Below the pieces are notes generated by a model, which ran no database searches, was not told the origin of the DNA, and worked only from the letters and a program-made list of their open reading frames with translations. DNA of 21,248 bases from Bacillota bacterium (lineage in GTDB: Bacteria > Bacillota > Negativicutes > Sporomusales > Sporomusaceae). Of this stretch, positions 6,833-12,858 are shown one piece after another. Each line of letters starts with the position of its first letter. The stretch's first letter is position 1. Location of the stretch: assembly GCA_023388195.1 (NCBI GenBank), contig JAEWGR010000091.1:1-21248 (forward strand), in the 5' to 3' direction. Made by a program: the position numbers and the translations under genes.

Positions 6833-6854
6833 TAATTAAACGATTGATTAATTA
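6833..6854. promoter_or_regulatory. Palindromic operator candidate for the TetR regulator
   Basis: A 22-bp inverted repeat with perfect 7-bp outer arms TAATTAA/TTAATTA and 18 of 22 symmetric positions. It begins 2 bases after the -10 hexamer, covering the likely transcription start, which suits autorepression by the TetR protein encoded at 6871. The assignment is inferred from position. Confidence 0.6.
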
Positions 6855-6870
6855 GCGGAGAGGTAGATCT

Positions 6871-7473
6871 GTGGAAAAAGATGCAAAAGAAAAACTTATT
6901 GAGGCTGGAGAACGATTGTTTGCCGAGAAAGGATTGGCAGGTGTGTCAATTAGAGAGCTTGCGAAGGAAGCCGGCATTAACAGTGCCTTAATTTCTTATC
7001 ATTTTGGTGGTAAGGAGGGTCTATATGCGGCAATCCTTGAACAGCAATTTTCGCCTATTAATGCCCTGCTGGACCGGGTACGGGAAATTCGGACTTCACC
7101 TACTGAAAAAATTATGGGTTATGCCCATAATGTGGTGATTATACACAAAAAGATGCCTTTTTTAACCAAGTTTCTGATGAGCGAACTGTTAAATCCCTCC
7201 AAATTCTTTGAGCCGGTTATTTATAAATATATTGAACGCATCTATCTGTTTATCACTGAAACACTGCGAGAAGGGGTTGCCGCCGGCGAGTTTCGCAAGG
7301 ATCTGGACGTTAAAACGGCGACACTGGCTTTGGCCGGCATGATGAATTTTTATTATATTACCCGGCCGATCAACCGTCATTTTGGTGAAAACGGTACTGA
7401 ACAGAATGCCCAATATGCCATGAATGCTATAGAGATTTTTTTGAACGGGGTGAAAAATCATGATGGTCAATAA
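6871..7473 (+). CDS. TetR/AcrR-family transcriptional regulator (CecR-like)
   Basis: A 200-residue repressor. The N-terminal helix-turn-helix (about 8-55) has the family pattern, including GVSIRELAKEAG and ALISYHFGGKEGLY; the C-terminal ligand-binding part resembles the group that includes E. coli CecR (YbiH), which controls ybhGFSR. Gene order here (regulator, HlyD adaptor, ATPases, permease) matches that system. GTG 6871 is preceded by GGAGAGG. The last 14 bases overlap the start of the adaptor gene, so the operon is translationally coupled. It probably represses its own operon through the palindrome at 6833-6854 and is relieved by a substrate of the exporter; the ligand is unknown. Confidence 0.9.
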   Translation: MEKDAKEKLIEAGERLFAEKGLAGVSIRELAKEAGINSALISYHFGGKEGLYAAILEQQFSPINALLDRVREIRTSPTEKIMGYAHNVVIIHKKMPFLTKFLMSELLNPSKFFEPVIYKYIERIYLFITETLREGVAAGEFRKDLDVKTATLALAGMMNFYYITRPINRHFGENGTEQNAQYAMNAIEIFLNGVKNHDGQ

Positions 7474-8437
7474 GAAGTTGCTGGCAGGTGTTATTATTGT
7501 TATTATTGCTGCCGGCGGTGCCGCTTACCAGTATCTCAGGCCGGTCAAACACGGTATTACGGCGACTGGCACGATCGAGATCACCAGAGCCGATGTTATG
7601 CCCAAGGTCAACGGTTATTTAACAGGCTTGGAAAGCCAGGTTGGTGATACGGTAAAGGCCGGGCAAAAAGTTGCCCAGGTAACCAGAACCGATTTAGCAG
7701 CCCAGGTGCTTAGAGATGAAGCGGCATTAGCCAAAGCGGCTGCTCAGCTCCGGGATCTGGAGGCCGGTCCACGCAGCCAGGAACTGCAGGAACTGGAGGC
7801 CTCGCTGGCATCAGCCCGCTCAGTATATGAGAAAGCCAGACAAGACTTTGAACGCTATCAAAGTCTGCACACGGCCGGGGCTGTCTCAACTCAGCAACTG
7901 GATACGGCCAGTGCCAATGTCGATGTGGCTTATAATGCAATGGTCGCAGCCAGGCAGCGTTATACTCTGGGGCTTGAGGGCAGCCGCCCGGAAACCCTGG
8001 AGGCCCAGCGGCTCGAGGTAGAGCGGAGCAAGGCTGTTTTGGCGGCCAGTAAGACGCTGGTAGAAGATACCGTAGTGCTGAGCCCGATTAACGGCCTTGT
8101 TCTTACTAAAAACTTTGAAAATGGTGAGTATGTTAATCCCGGGGCAGCGGTTCTTACCGTGGGCGATATGAGTGACTGCTGGCTTAAAGTCTATGTGCCG
8201 TCAACCCAGTTGGGGCTGATTACCGTTGGTCAGGAGGCTCAGGTCAAGGTCGATTCTTTCCCGCAGCGCATATTCAGAGGTGAAATTAAGGAAATCAGCC
8301 AAAATGCCGAGTTTACCCCACGCCAGAGCATTACCCAAAGTGAACGGGCCAATTTGGTGTTTGCGGTTAAAGTTAAGATTGATAATTCGGAAGGGATTTT
8401 AAAACCGGGAATGCCTGCCGATGTGGTGCTGCAATGA
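7460..8437 (+). CDS. HlyD-family periplasmic adaptor (YbhG-like)
   Basis: A 325-residue membrane fusion protein linking the inner-membrane ABC exporter to the periplasm and possibly an outer-membrane channel. One N-terminal transmembrane anchor (about residues 6-26, rich in Ile/Val/Ala) is followed by a lipoyl half-motif (GYLTGLESQVGDTVKAGQKV), a long coiled-coil hairpin of roughly residues 65-185 rich in Ala, Glu and Gln, the second lipoyl half near LSPINGLVLTKNFENGEYV, and a beta-barrel region to the end. ATG 7460 overlaps the TetR gene; a second ATG follows directly. The protein implies an outer membrane. No TolC-type channel is encoded in the window, so an external partner is needed. Confidence 0.9.
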   Translation: MMVNKKLLAGVIIVIIAAGGAAYQYLRPVKHGITATGTIEITRADVMPKVNGYLTGLESQVGDTVKAGQKVAQVTRTDLAAQVLRDEAALAKAAAQLRDLEAGPRSQELQELEASLASARSVYEKARQDFERYQSLHTAGAVSTQQLDTASANVDVAYNAMVAARQRYTLGLEGSRPETLEAQRLEVERSKAVLAASKTLVEDTVVLSPINGLVLTKNFENGEYVNPGAAVLTVGDMSDCWLKVYVPSTQLGLITVGQEAQVKVDSFPQRIFRGEIKEISQNAEFTPRQSITQSERANLVFAVKVKIDNSEGILKPGMPADVVLQ

Positions 8438-9348
8438 TTTGTTTACAAAATGTTACCAGGCGGTTTGGCCTGTTGACAGCAGTTGACAATCTTAGCCTGG
8501 AGATTAAAGCCGGCAGCATCTTCGGCCTGGTAGGACCGGATGGTGCCGGTAAGACTACTACAATCCGGATGATTACTGGTATTATGACCCCCACCTCCGG
8601 TCAGATAAGTCTGCTGGGCAGTGACAACGCGGAAGCTGTAAAGGACCAGATCGGCTATGTACCTCAGAAATTCAGTTTGTACGGTGATCTCACTGTTATG
8701 GAAAACATTCAGGTCATGGGCGCGTTATATGGGGCTAATAGACAGCGGGTAGAGCAGCTGGGGACAGAAATCCTTACGTTTACTAACCTGCTGCCGTTTA
8801 AAGACCGTCTGGCCGATAATCTGTCCGGGGGGATGAAACAAAAGCTGGCATTGGCCGCCGGGCTGATGCACCGGCCCAAAATATTTTTTCTGGATGAACC
8901 GACTACCGGTGTTGATCCAGTTTCCCGGCGGGAATTTTGGCAAATGCTATATCGTCTGAACAAGGAAGGCACGACAATAGTTGTCTCCACTCCCTATATG
9001 GATGAAGCTGAGTTGTGTACAGCCGTGGCTTTTATGAATCAGGGCCGGATTGTCGCCTGTGATTCGCCGCAAAACCTGAAAGCAAGCTATCCCTTTCGCT
9101 TATTGGAGCTCACTGTTGACAGTAAGGCCGTAAAACCCGCGCTGGCCAGGTGTCCAATACTTGCCGTGAACTCTTTTGGCGATCGCTACCATCTGGTTAC
9201 TGACCATAGTCCGGAAGTGGTGTCCCAGGTGGAAGCAGCATTGCAGACAGCCGGGATCAGTGAATATTCATTGCAGGCGGTTCCACCTACCTTAGAGGAT
9301 ATATTTGTGTATTTCGCGGGGGAAGGAGGAGGCTCATGTACGCCATAG
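8434..9348 (+). CDS. ABC exporter ATPase, YbhF N-terminal-half type, H-loop lost
   Basis: A 304-residue ATPase subunit. Walker A GPDGAGKT (34-41), signature LSGGMKQ (130-136) and Walker B FFLDEP (151-156) are canonical. The switch His expected in ST-H-YMDEAE is Pro187 (STPYMDEAE), so this site is probably poorly catalytic. It corresponds to the first half of the fused E. coli YbhF ATPase; here the two halves are separate genes. The ATG overlaps the stop of the adaptor gene by 4 bases, and the 3' end overlaps the next ATPase gene by 13 bases. It presumably pairs with that ATPase as an asymmetric heterodimer on the permease. Confidence 0.92.
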   Translation: MICLQNVTRRFGLLTAVDNLSLEIKAGSIFGLVGPDGAGKTTTIRMITGIMTPTSGQISLLGSDNAEAVKDQIGYVPQKFSLYGDLTVMENIQVMGALYGANRQRVEQLGTEILTFTNLLPFKDRLADNLSGGMKQKLALAAGLMHRPKIFFLDEPTTGVDPVSRREFWQMLYRLNKEGTTIVVSTPYMDEAELCTAVAFMNQGRIVACDSPQNLKASYPFRLLELTVDSKAVKPALARCPILAVNSFGDRYHLVTDHSPEVVSQVEAALQTAGISEYSLQAVPPTLEDIFVYFAGEGGGSCTP

Positions 9349-10241
9349 AAACAGAAAATCTTACAAGGGTATTCGGCGATTTTATTGCTGTCAACCAGGT
9401 TAGTCTGCGTATTCCTCAAGGCAGTATTTACGGCTTCCTCGGCCCCAATGGTTCGGGAAAATCGACCACTATCCGGATGTTGTGCGGTATTCTTTCACCT
9501 TCGCAGGGTACGGGCCGCTTGCTTGGTCTGGACCTGGCAAGTCAGGGCGAAGTCATTAAAGATAAAATCGGTTATATGTCTCAAAAATTCAGTTTATATG
9601 AGGATCTCACCGTATTGCAAAACCTTGAGTTTTATGCCGGTCTGTATAGCCTGACAGGCTCTATGCGGCAAGAACGCATCAAAGACATGCTGGCTATGGC
9701 CGGTTTGGAGGCGCGCCGGCATGACCTCACAGCTACCCTGGCCGGCGGGTGGAAACAGCGGCTGGCGCTAGGCTGTTCCATTCTCCACAACCCGCCGCTG
9801 CTGTTTCTTGACGAGCCCACCGGGGGAGTTGACCCGATGTCCCGCCGCCTGTTCTGGGATATTATCTATCAATTGGCCCAGCAGGGAACCACGGTAATGG
9901 TGACAACTCATTTCATGGATGAGGCTGAACACTGTGATGCCATCGGTTTCATTTATGAAGGGGCACTGATTGCTGACGATACACCGGCCAATCTTAAAAA
10001 GAACCTGCCAGGCTTGCTGCTGGAAATTCCGGCCCAGGACCCAATGGGGCTGTTTAATGCCTTGACGGCCCGGCAGCTGGATGTTATTGATATATACCCC
10101 TATGGGACAACTGTTCATGTTCTTATACGGGAAGACCGGCTGGCAGACTATCAGGAGTTTGCTTATCGGCTAATAAAACCGTCACTGGAAGATATTTTCG
10201 TGTATTATGTCAAAACGAAACGTAAGGAGATGGTGGTGTGA
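9336..10241 (+). CDS. ABC exporter ATPase, YbhF C-terminal-half type
   Basis: A 301-residue ATPase subunit with Walker A GPNGSGKST (36-44), signature LAGGWKQ (135-141, Ala and Trp replacing the usual Ser and Gln/Met), Walker B LFLDEP (156-161) and an intact switch His192 in TTHFMDEAE. It complements the preceding ATPase: one partner keeps the ideal signature, the other the ideal H-loop. ATG 9336 has a GGAGGAGG site ending 3 bases upstream. The TGA overlaps the GTG of the permease gene. Both ATPases end in an LEDIFVY segment typical of this family's regulatory tail. Confidence 0.93.
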   Translation: MYAIETENLTRVFGDFIAVNQVSLRIPQGSIYGFLGPNGSGKSTTIRMLCGILSPSQGTGRLLGLDLASQGEVIKDKIGYMSQKFSLYEDLTVLQNLEFYAGLYSLTGSMRQERIKDMLAMAGLEARRHDLTATLAGGWKQRLALGCSILHNPPLLFLDEPTGGVDPMSRRLFWDIIYQLAQQGTTVMVTTHFMDEAEHCDAIGFIYEGALIADDTPANLKKNLPGLLLEIPAQDPMGLFNALTARQLDVIDIYPYGTTVHVLIREDRLADYQEFAYRLIKPSLEDIFVYYVKTKRKEMVV

Positions 10242-11362
10242 TTCGTTTAAGGGCCTTGCTGGTTAAAGAGTTTATCCAGATGCGCCGTGACCGTCTGACT
10301 TTTGGGATGATGGTAGGGTTGCCTATTATTCAGCTCCTGTTGTTTGGCTTTGCCATCAACACAGATGTCAAGCATCTCTCGACAATCGTATTTGACCAGT
10401 CGCTGCAGCAGGAAGGACGTGATTTACTGTCGGCTTTTCAGGCCAGTGAATATTTTAACATTAAATATATTGCAACCAATTACCAGGAGGTGACAGAAGC
10501 CGTTGAAAGCGGCAAAACCAAAGTAGGGATTATTATCCCGCCTGATTATACAGAAAGCATTAAACATGGCCGCAGTGCGGCTGTACAGGTCATTGTTGAT
10601 GCTTCCGACTCCATGACTGCATCTTCGGCCATTGCATCGGCCCAGTTGATCGGTCAAATCCGGTCCCAGGAAATCCTGGCTCAGTGGCTGCAGGGAATAC
10701 AGGGCAGGGAGGTCGAGCTGCCGATTGATATCCGTATCCGGCCGTGGTACAACCCGGACTTTATCTCTCCTTTTTATATGGTTCCCGGTATTTTAGGGAT
10801 TGTACTCACAATGACAATGGTTATGATTACGTCTATGGCTATTGTCCGGGAGCGGGAACGGGGCACTCTGGAACAGCTTATTGTTACACCGATGCGGTCC
10901 CATGAACTGATGCTGGGTAAAATTATCCCCTATATCTTTGTCGGCTATGTTCAGGCCACGTTGGCCCTGGCTGTCGGGGTACTCGTTTTTGATGTGCCGC
11001 TGCGGGGCAGTATTGCCTTGCTTTACGGCTTGACCACCCTATTTATCATTGCCTCTTTATCCTTAGGTGTTCTTATCTCCACAATGGCCAAAACCCAAAT
11101 GCAGGCCATGCAGATGTCGTTTTTCGTTTTTCTCCCCAGTGTACTGTTATCCGGCTTTATGTTTCCCAGAGAGGCGATGCCTCAGCTTTTTTATCAACTG
11201 GGCCATTTGCTGCCGCTGACTTTTTATTTGGAGATCCTGCGGGGGATTGTGCTTAAGGGGATTGGTATTAATTTTTTATGGTCCCAGGTATTTGCTTTAA
11301 TTGTATATATTGTGGCAGCACTATCAATCAGTATCCTGAAATTTCAGAAGAAAATTGCCTGA
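10238..11362 (+). CDS. ABC-2 type exporter permease (YbhS/YbhR-like)
   Basis: A 374-residue integral membrane subunit. One transmembrane helix near residues 22-42 precedes a large extracytoplasmic domain of about 130 residues, then five hydrophobic helices from about residue 178 to the end; RERERGTLEQLIVTP between helices is the conserved ABC-2 motif. The GTG start overlaps the ATPase stop and follows AAGGAG. E. coli has two permeases (YbhS and YbhR) for one fused ATPase; only one is present here, so it may homodimerise on two different ATPases. The next promoter begins 25 bases past the stop, so the operon ends here. Drug or lipid-like export is inferred from the family. Confidence 0.92.
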   Translation: MIRLRALLVKEFIQMRRDRLTFGMMVGLPIIQLLLFGFAINTDVKHLSTIVFDQSLQQEGRDLLSAFQASEYFNIKYIATNYQEVTEAVESGKTKVGIIIPPDYTESIKHGRSAAVQVIVDASDSMTASSAIASAQLIGQIRSQEILAQWLQGIQGREVELPIDIRIRPWYNPDFISPFYMVPGILGIVLTMTMVMITSMAIVRERERGTLEQLIVTPMRSHELMLGKIIPYIFVGYVQATLALAVGVLVFDVPLRGSIALLYGLTTLFIIASLSLGVLISTMAKTQMQAMQMSFFVFLPSVLLSGFMFPREAMPQLFYQLGHLLPLTFYLEILRGIVLKGIGINFLWSQVFALIVYIVAALSISILKFQKKIA

Positions 11363-11387
11363 ATCTGCCTGCTTTTCTGGAAAAATA

Positions 11388-11416
11388 TTGACGATTTCCT
11401 GAAAGTATGTTAAAAT
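11388..11416 (+). promoter_or_regulatory. Sigma-A promoter for the leader/microprotein unit
   Basis: TTGACG (11388-11393), 17 bases, TAAAAT (11411-11416). Transcription would start near 11423, about 220 bases upstream of the small ORF at 11644, leaving a long structured leader. Confidence 0.8.
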
Positions 11417-11472
11417 TTTAACAAAGTCAGGCGTTAGTTTGACCGTTATATGCTGGCCAGAGAAATCAGAGA

Positions 11473-11520
11473 GGCGCAAAACTTCAAGGGATTACATCCT
11501 GTAAGTTTTGTGCCGTTTTT
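11473..11520 (+). terminator. Leader hairpin with T-run (attenuator candidate)
   Basis: GGCGCAAAACTT (11473-11484) pairs with AAGTTTTGTGCC (11503-11514) through 12 pairs including one wobble, followed by GTTTTTT. It lies about 50 bases after the predicted start of transcription and upstream of a well-formed small gene, so it either attenuates that gene or ends a short non-coding RNA of about 100 bases. Confidence 0.7.
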
Positions 11521-11526
11521 TATAAG

Positions 11527-11541
11527 CCGCAGCCACTGCGG
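11527..11541 (+). other. Small perfect hairpin in the leader
   Basis: CCGCAG/CTGCGG with a 3-base loop, 7 bases after the T-run. A second short hairpin (CCGC...GCGG) lies just before the Shine-Dalgarno site of the microprotein. Together they suggest a folded leader. Confidence 0.45.
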
Positions 11542-11643
11542 GTAAAAACGACGGTATCTTTCCGCCCAGCGTCTGCAAGGACTCAATACAAGCCAGGTTT
11601 TTCTGTTCCCGCCTGATGTTTTTAGCGGAAGGAGGTGACTGTA

Positions 11644-11757
11644 ATGACACACATAATGGGTATTGAGGCAGCTTTACTGTGGTTTTTATTTGCTGTTTTT
11701 TTTCTTTGCCGGGCTTTTTGTTTAGTAGCAACCTTGCAGGATAATGGGAAACATTAA
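11644..11757 (+). CDS. 37-residue membrane microprotein
   Basis: A short ORF with a near-perfect Shine-Dalgarno AAGGAGGTGA placed 5 bases before ATG 11644. The product starts MTHIMGIEAALLWFLFAVFF and has a single hydrophobic helix of about residues 8-30, then a short polar tail ending NGKH. It has its own promoter, a structured leader and a downstream terminator, so it is very likely translated. I do not recognise the family; it does not match KdpF or CydX as I know them. A regulatory partner of a membrane complex is possible but not shown. Confidence 0.65.
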   Translation: MTHIMGIEAALLWFLFAVFFLCRAFCLVATLQDNGKH

Positions 11758-11777
11758 TAATGGTTGACTGAACAGAG

Positions 11778-11829
11778 CTCTTTTGTTTTTTATCCCGCAA
11801 TGGATGAATAACAAAAGAGTTTTTGTTTT
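11778..11829 (+). terminator. Terminator after the microprotein gene
   Basis: CTCTTTTGTT (11778-11787) pairs with AACAAAAGAG (11810-11819), with further imperfect pairing inside (ATCC/GGAT), followed by a T-rich run. Confidence 0.75.
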
Positions 11830-11839
11830 ACCTTTGGCA

Positions 11840-11894
11840 TAAGAAAAGACTTGGTTTGTGCCAAAGTCCCTCAGGACGCCGGCAGAAGCCGCCT
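11840..11894 (-). repeat. Dispersed repeat, copy B (inverted relative to copy A)
   Basis: On the minus strand this 55-base segment reads AGGCGGCTTCTGCCGG, CGT, CCTGAGG, GACTTTGGCACAAACCAAG, TCTTTTCTTA, matching 2825-2873 block for block. GTCC-TGAG-GGAC makes a small hairpin, and the outer CTTTGGC (11832-11838) pairs with GCCAAAG (11860-11866). As with copy A it lies shortly past a terminator, here that of the minus-strand gene 11976-12182. No coding potential was seen. Confidence 0.8.
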
Positions 11895-11916
11895 GTGCCT
11901 TTTATCAGCAACCGAT

Positions 11917-11970
11917 ATAAAAAAGGCTGATGCCAAGCAGGACGTTTAGACCTGTTGGCGTCAGCCTTTT
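11917..11970 (-). terminator. Terminator of the small minus-strand gene
   Basis: AAAAGGCTGATGCCAAGCAG (11921-11940) pairs with CCTGTTGGCGTCAGCCTTTT (11951-11970) with one mismatch and one bulge. On the minus strand it is followed by a run of T (A on the plus strand, 11917-11924). It may also stop plus-strand transcription. Confidence 0.8.
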
Positions 11971-11975
11971 ACTTA

Positions 11976-12182
11976 CTATTTACTATAGGTTTGCAGATAG
12001 TTTTGTCCTAATTGCTCATACAGCTCTAACTGCTGCACTACCGCAAGTTCTTGTGATTTATTTAAGTTGCAGACAAATGTGCTGCCAATCGCTTCTTTAA
12101 CGATACTTTCAATCTCAAAACTGCAATAGCCCAAAAACGCCAGGCGTTTTATTAGCTGCAAAATACGCTGTTTCATATTCAT
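11976..12182 (-). CDS. Small hypothetical protein (68 residues)
   Basis: The product begins MNMKQRILQLIKRLAFLGYC and ends NYLQTYSK. It looks mostly alpha-helical and soluble, with a basic N-terminal helix and a Gln/Leu-rich C-terminal helix, and contains two Cys. I do not recognise the family. The start at 12182 is chosen because AAGGGAGG lies 8 bases upstream on the minus strand; the frame stays open upstream to 12245 but without such a site. It has its own promoter (12347-12375) and terminator, so it is a single-gene unit with a leader of about 158 bases. Confidence 0.7.
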   Translation of the reverse strand: MNMKQRILQLIKRLAFLGYCSFEIESIVKEAIGSTFVCNLNKSQELAVVQQLELYEQLGQNYLQTYSK

Positions 12183-12346
12183 ATCCGATTCCTCCCTTAA
12201 AAAATACTGGTAATTTATTACGTTCTTTGACGCAATCAGCCGCAATTACCTTCGACTATTACCAATTGACTATTAGAACAAGAGAAATTCGGAGAATTAC
12301 TTTTTCTAAATAGAGGTTTTAAACCATGTGGCCAATAATCTTTAAC

Positions 12347-12375
12347 ATTATATAATAAATTGAGAATGTAGTCAA
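12347..12375 (-). promoter_or_regulatory. Sigma-A promoter of the small minus-strand gene
   Basis: Read on the minus strand: TTGACT (12375-12370), 17 bases, TATAAT (12352-12347). Transcription would start near 12340. The resulting leader of about 158 bases contains GGTAATT and AATTACC blocks that could pair over about 40 bases. Confidence 0.7.
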
Positions 12376-12426
12376 GTAAATAGTTTGACGATACCGGGGA
12401 TATAATAGGAGCGGAGGCGAGGATTT

Positions 12427-12705
12427 GTGAAAAATGAGTTTGGGCAGGTTATTCCCATATCGGCTTGGCGCCAGTCAGGGGGTTTTTCGTCTTGCAGTAA
12501 CCGGCCGGCTGCCGAGAAATTGGTAAAAGCGCTTGTCTATCCGGAAGATGATGAATATATTGTGGTTTTTGGGCAACCTCCCTATCTATGGCGCCGGCAT
12601 GCTTCCCTGGAGGAGGTTGAGCAGACATATTTTTATTTTGACTGGTCTGTACCCCCGGCGGCGCAGGCCACCGGCAATGCGCCGGTACTTGTCGGTAAAT
12701 TATAA
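12427..12705 (+). CDS. Hypothetical protein (92 residues)
   Basis: A short soluble protein starting at GTG 12427 after GGAGCGGAGG. It begins MKNEFGQVIPISAWRQ and contains YPEDDEYIVVFGQPPYLWRR and a YFYFDW stretch; Tyr/Trp/Pro are frequent in the second half. No family recognised and no membrane segment. It is followed at once by a strong terminator, so it is a single-gene unit. A TATAAT at 12401-12406 lies upstream, but the nearest TTGACG is only 10 bases away and cannot serve as its -35, so the promoter is unclear. Confidence 0.65.
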   Translation: MKNEFGQVIPISAWRQSGGFSSCSNRPAAEKLVKALVYPEDDEYIVVFGQPPYLWRRHASLEEVEQTYFYFDWSVPPAAQATGNAPVLVGKL

Positions 12706-12714
12706 GGGTTCAAT

Positions 12715-12747
12715 AATCTCCCCGGCCTGGTGCCGGGGAGATTTATT
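12715..12747 (+). terminator. Terminator after the 92-residue hypothetical gene
   Basis: AATCTCCCCGGC (12715-12726) pairs perfectly with GCCGGGGAGATT (12732-12743), 5-base loop, followed by a short T/A-rich tail. Confidence 0.85.
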
Positions 12748-12795
12748 AATTACCGTCTCTGATTTGTGAAACAATTCCAGTAACCAGGCATACTA

Positions 12796-12825
12796 TTGGT
12801 TTTGAGGGGGTAACCATGTTATAAT
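12796..12825 (+). promoter_or_regulatory. Promoter for the 528-residue protein gene
   Basis: TTGGTT (12796-12801), 18 bases, then TATAAT (12820-12825) preceded by TG at 12817-12818, giving an extended -10. Transcription would start near 12832. Confidence 0.6.
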
Positions 12826-12858
12826 AGGTGCGTTAACGTGTTTAAAGGAGCTAAAAGG

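Noticed and set aside
11417..11643. Known riboswitch in the microprotein leader
   Set aside because: I compared it by eye with the conserved cores of purine, SAM, lysine, FMN, preQ1, fluoride and ydaO classes and found no match.
12385..12406. TTGACG and TATAAT as a promoter for the 92-residue gene
   Set aside because: The spacer is only 10 bases, far from the 16-18 needed.
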